A DNA stretch of 64,000 bases. Origin: UA16 sp002292325 (GTDB lineage Bacteria > Bacteroidota > Bacteroidia > Flavobacteriales_D > Sanyastnellaceae). Positions within the stretch are counted from its first letter, which is position 1; each line of letters begins with the position of its first letter. The notes beneath the pieces were generated by a model. That model did no database searches and had not been told where the DNA came from. It saw nothing but the letters and a program-made list of their open reading frames with translations. The stretch spans positions 106,716-170,715 of the forward strand of contig CALSRC010000008.1 in assembly GCA_943788645.1 (NCBI GenBank), read 5' to 3'. Both the position numbers and the translations under genes were made by a program. Shown here one piece after another: positions 63,226 to 64,000 of the stretch.

Positions 63226-64000
63226 GCAGCGGTTCACCTTGACCGAGTCAACCCACTGACTTGGTTGGAGGGTCTGGATGATGAAGTGTTCATTACGTGC
63301 TACTTGACAGGTGATTTCCCAGCGCAATGGAAGCGCCTTGAACGGGCCATCGGTCATCAATTGAATGGACTGGCAGCAGTTTCGAAAGGCAACATTCGAT
63401 TCCAATTTGTAGATGTATACGCGATCGATGATCGTCAAACGATTGGCCAAAATGAAGAGAAAACTCGTAGAGCAAGGGCTTCAGTACACCCCGAATTTCG
63501 TTCTCAGAGAATGGCGCTCAAGCATTCAAGACCATCTGGCCTGCGGCACTGGTAACATACCGCAATAAAACAGAGCCTGTTCAGTTTTTCAGGTCTGAAA
63601 TACCCGAGCCAACTGAGCTCATGATCCAAGGTTCGATCAATTCGCTCGAATATGAACTCACTCGAGCGATCCGAAAACTTCAACAAGTCGAACGACCTCG
63701 AATCGCCATGGTTGAAGGTCACGGGGAATTAGACGAAGCCTCTGTGGCTGATTTCGTGATGGACCTGGAAACGGATTACGATGTGTTTCGGGTAAAGCTC
63801 AATGGTCAACTCGGCATACTTTCTGAGCGCATCGAAGGAATGACGCGACGGGTGAATCGATTTGATTTGGCGATTGTCGCGCAAACCCGATTCAGCATTT
63901 GACCCAAAGGATCAGGTGATCATGGATCAATTCATCATGAACGGCGGAAAGGTCATATGGCTTATCGATCCGATAGCACTTGATTTGGATAGCCTGTCTG
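63108..64000 (+). CDS. gldG: Gliding motility protein GldG (ABC auxiliary), partial, several frame breaks
   Basis: The ATG at 63108 (MHSFEKHGKQA) starts the gene, which runs off the right edge. Membrane segment 1 (WLLGNGIIGVVFWAIASVPL) and WDLTDEQRFTLTEST are followed by LTWLEGLDDEVFITCYLTGD, LVEQGLQYTP, ISFSENGAQAFKTIWPAALV and SRSRAIRKLQ-type blocks (RAIRKLQQVERPRIAMVEGH). Frame breaks are seen near 63137-63141, 63252-63254, 63460-63463, 63489-63492 and 63883-63888. GldG couples with GldF in the gliding ABC complex; this is the expected gene order. In other Bacteroidota dnaN follows. Confidence 0.88.

Noticed and set aside
1..64000. tRNA, rRNA, CRISPR, insertion sequence or prophage
   Set aside because: No cloverleaf T-arm motif, no direct-repeat array, no transposase or integrase, and no phage gene was seen.

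Overview
The window is chromosomal DNA from a member of the Bacteroidota, most likely a Flavobacteriales-type bacterium. The evidence is a set of phylum-specific genes: type IX secretion (T9SS) parts and cargo (PorT, GldF/GldG, a type B 'gliding motility-associated' C-terminal domain and several type A sorting tails), a SusC/SusD pair, a DUF3276 PUR-like protein, DUF5683, a long two-part LepB, and Bacteroidota-style promoters (TTG near -33, TAnnTTTG-like near -7). I see no rRNA, tRNA, CRISPR array, prophage or insertion sequence.

Layout. 1-5.8 kb is housekeeping on the minus strand: gcvT (cut by the window edge), wbqC, lepB, DUF5683, parB, parA and DUF3276, with a perfect 5 x 12-bp tandem repeat upstream of parA. 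5.8-16.2 kb holds a PKD/T9SS type B giant, an RhlE-like helicase, msrB, lgt, mtaB and an FG-GAP secreted protein, closed by a strong terminator. 16.2-22.7 kb holds yigZ, a FlaA1/CapD sugar-nucleotide dehydratase, porT, a small membrane protein, rho and a YfcE-type phosphoesterase. 22.7-28.7 kb holds an OmpA/PD40 protein, a TonB receptor translationally coupled to a PQQ-type sugar dehydrogenase, and an orphan secreted protein.

28.7-48.9 kb is the most interesting part: an alpha-glucan utilization locus. On the minus strand run a NUDIX-type regulator, a secreted CotH-like kinase, a T9SS-exported GH13, SusC, SusD, a DUF5004-like lipoprotein, an unassigned two-module secreted protein and a GH13 lipoprotein. 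Divergent on the plus strand are pfkA, gap, a BadF-type sugar kinase, pgmB and a GH65 maltose phosphorylase. Outer-membrane capture and hydrolysis would feed maltose to phosphorolysis, giving beta-glucose-1-P and glucose; pgmB, the kinase, PFK and GAPDH would carry these into glycolysis. A palindrome with the core GTGT-N7-ACAC lies in the divergent promoter and again upstream of susC, so one regulator may control both arms.

48.9-64 kb returns to housekeeping: a lamin-tail protein, xthA, an arginyl-transferase-like protein, SPFH/NfeD, coaE, rpe, clpS, a LytTR regulator, glnS, cca, sua5, purC, phoH, a SAM hydrolase, a monooxygenase-like protein, gldF and gldG (cut by the window edge).

A caution for every user: about twenty single-base frame breaks can be located, clustered at 10.0 kb, 19.97-21.87 kb and 58.7-63.9 kb. 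They hit conserved genes (rho, purC, phoH, sua5, gldF, gldG, msrB), and the protein continues correctly in another frame after each break. The region between 22 and 58.7 kb shows none. Base-calling or assembly indels explain this better than gene decay.
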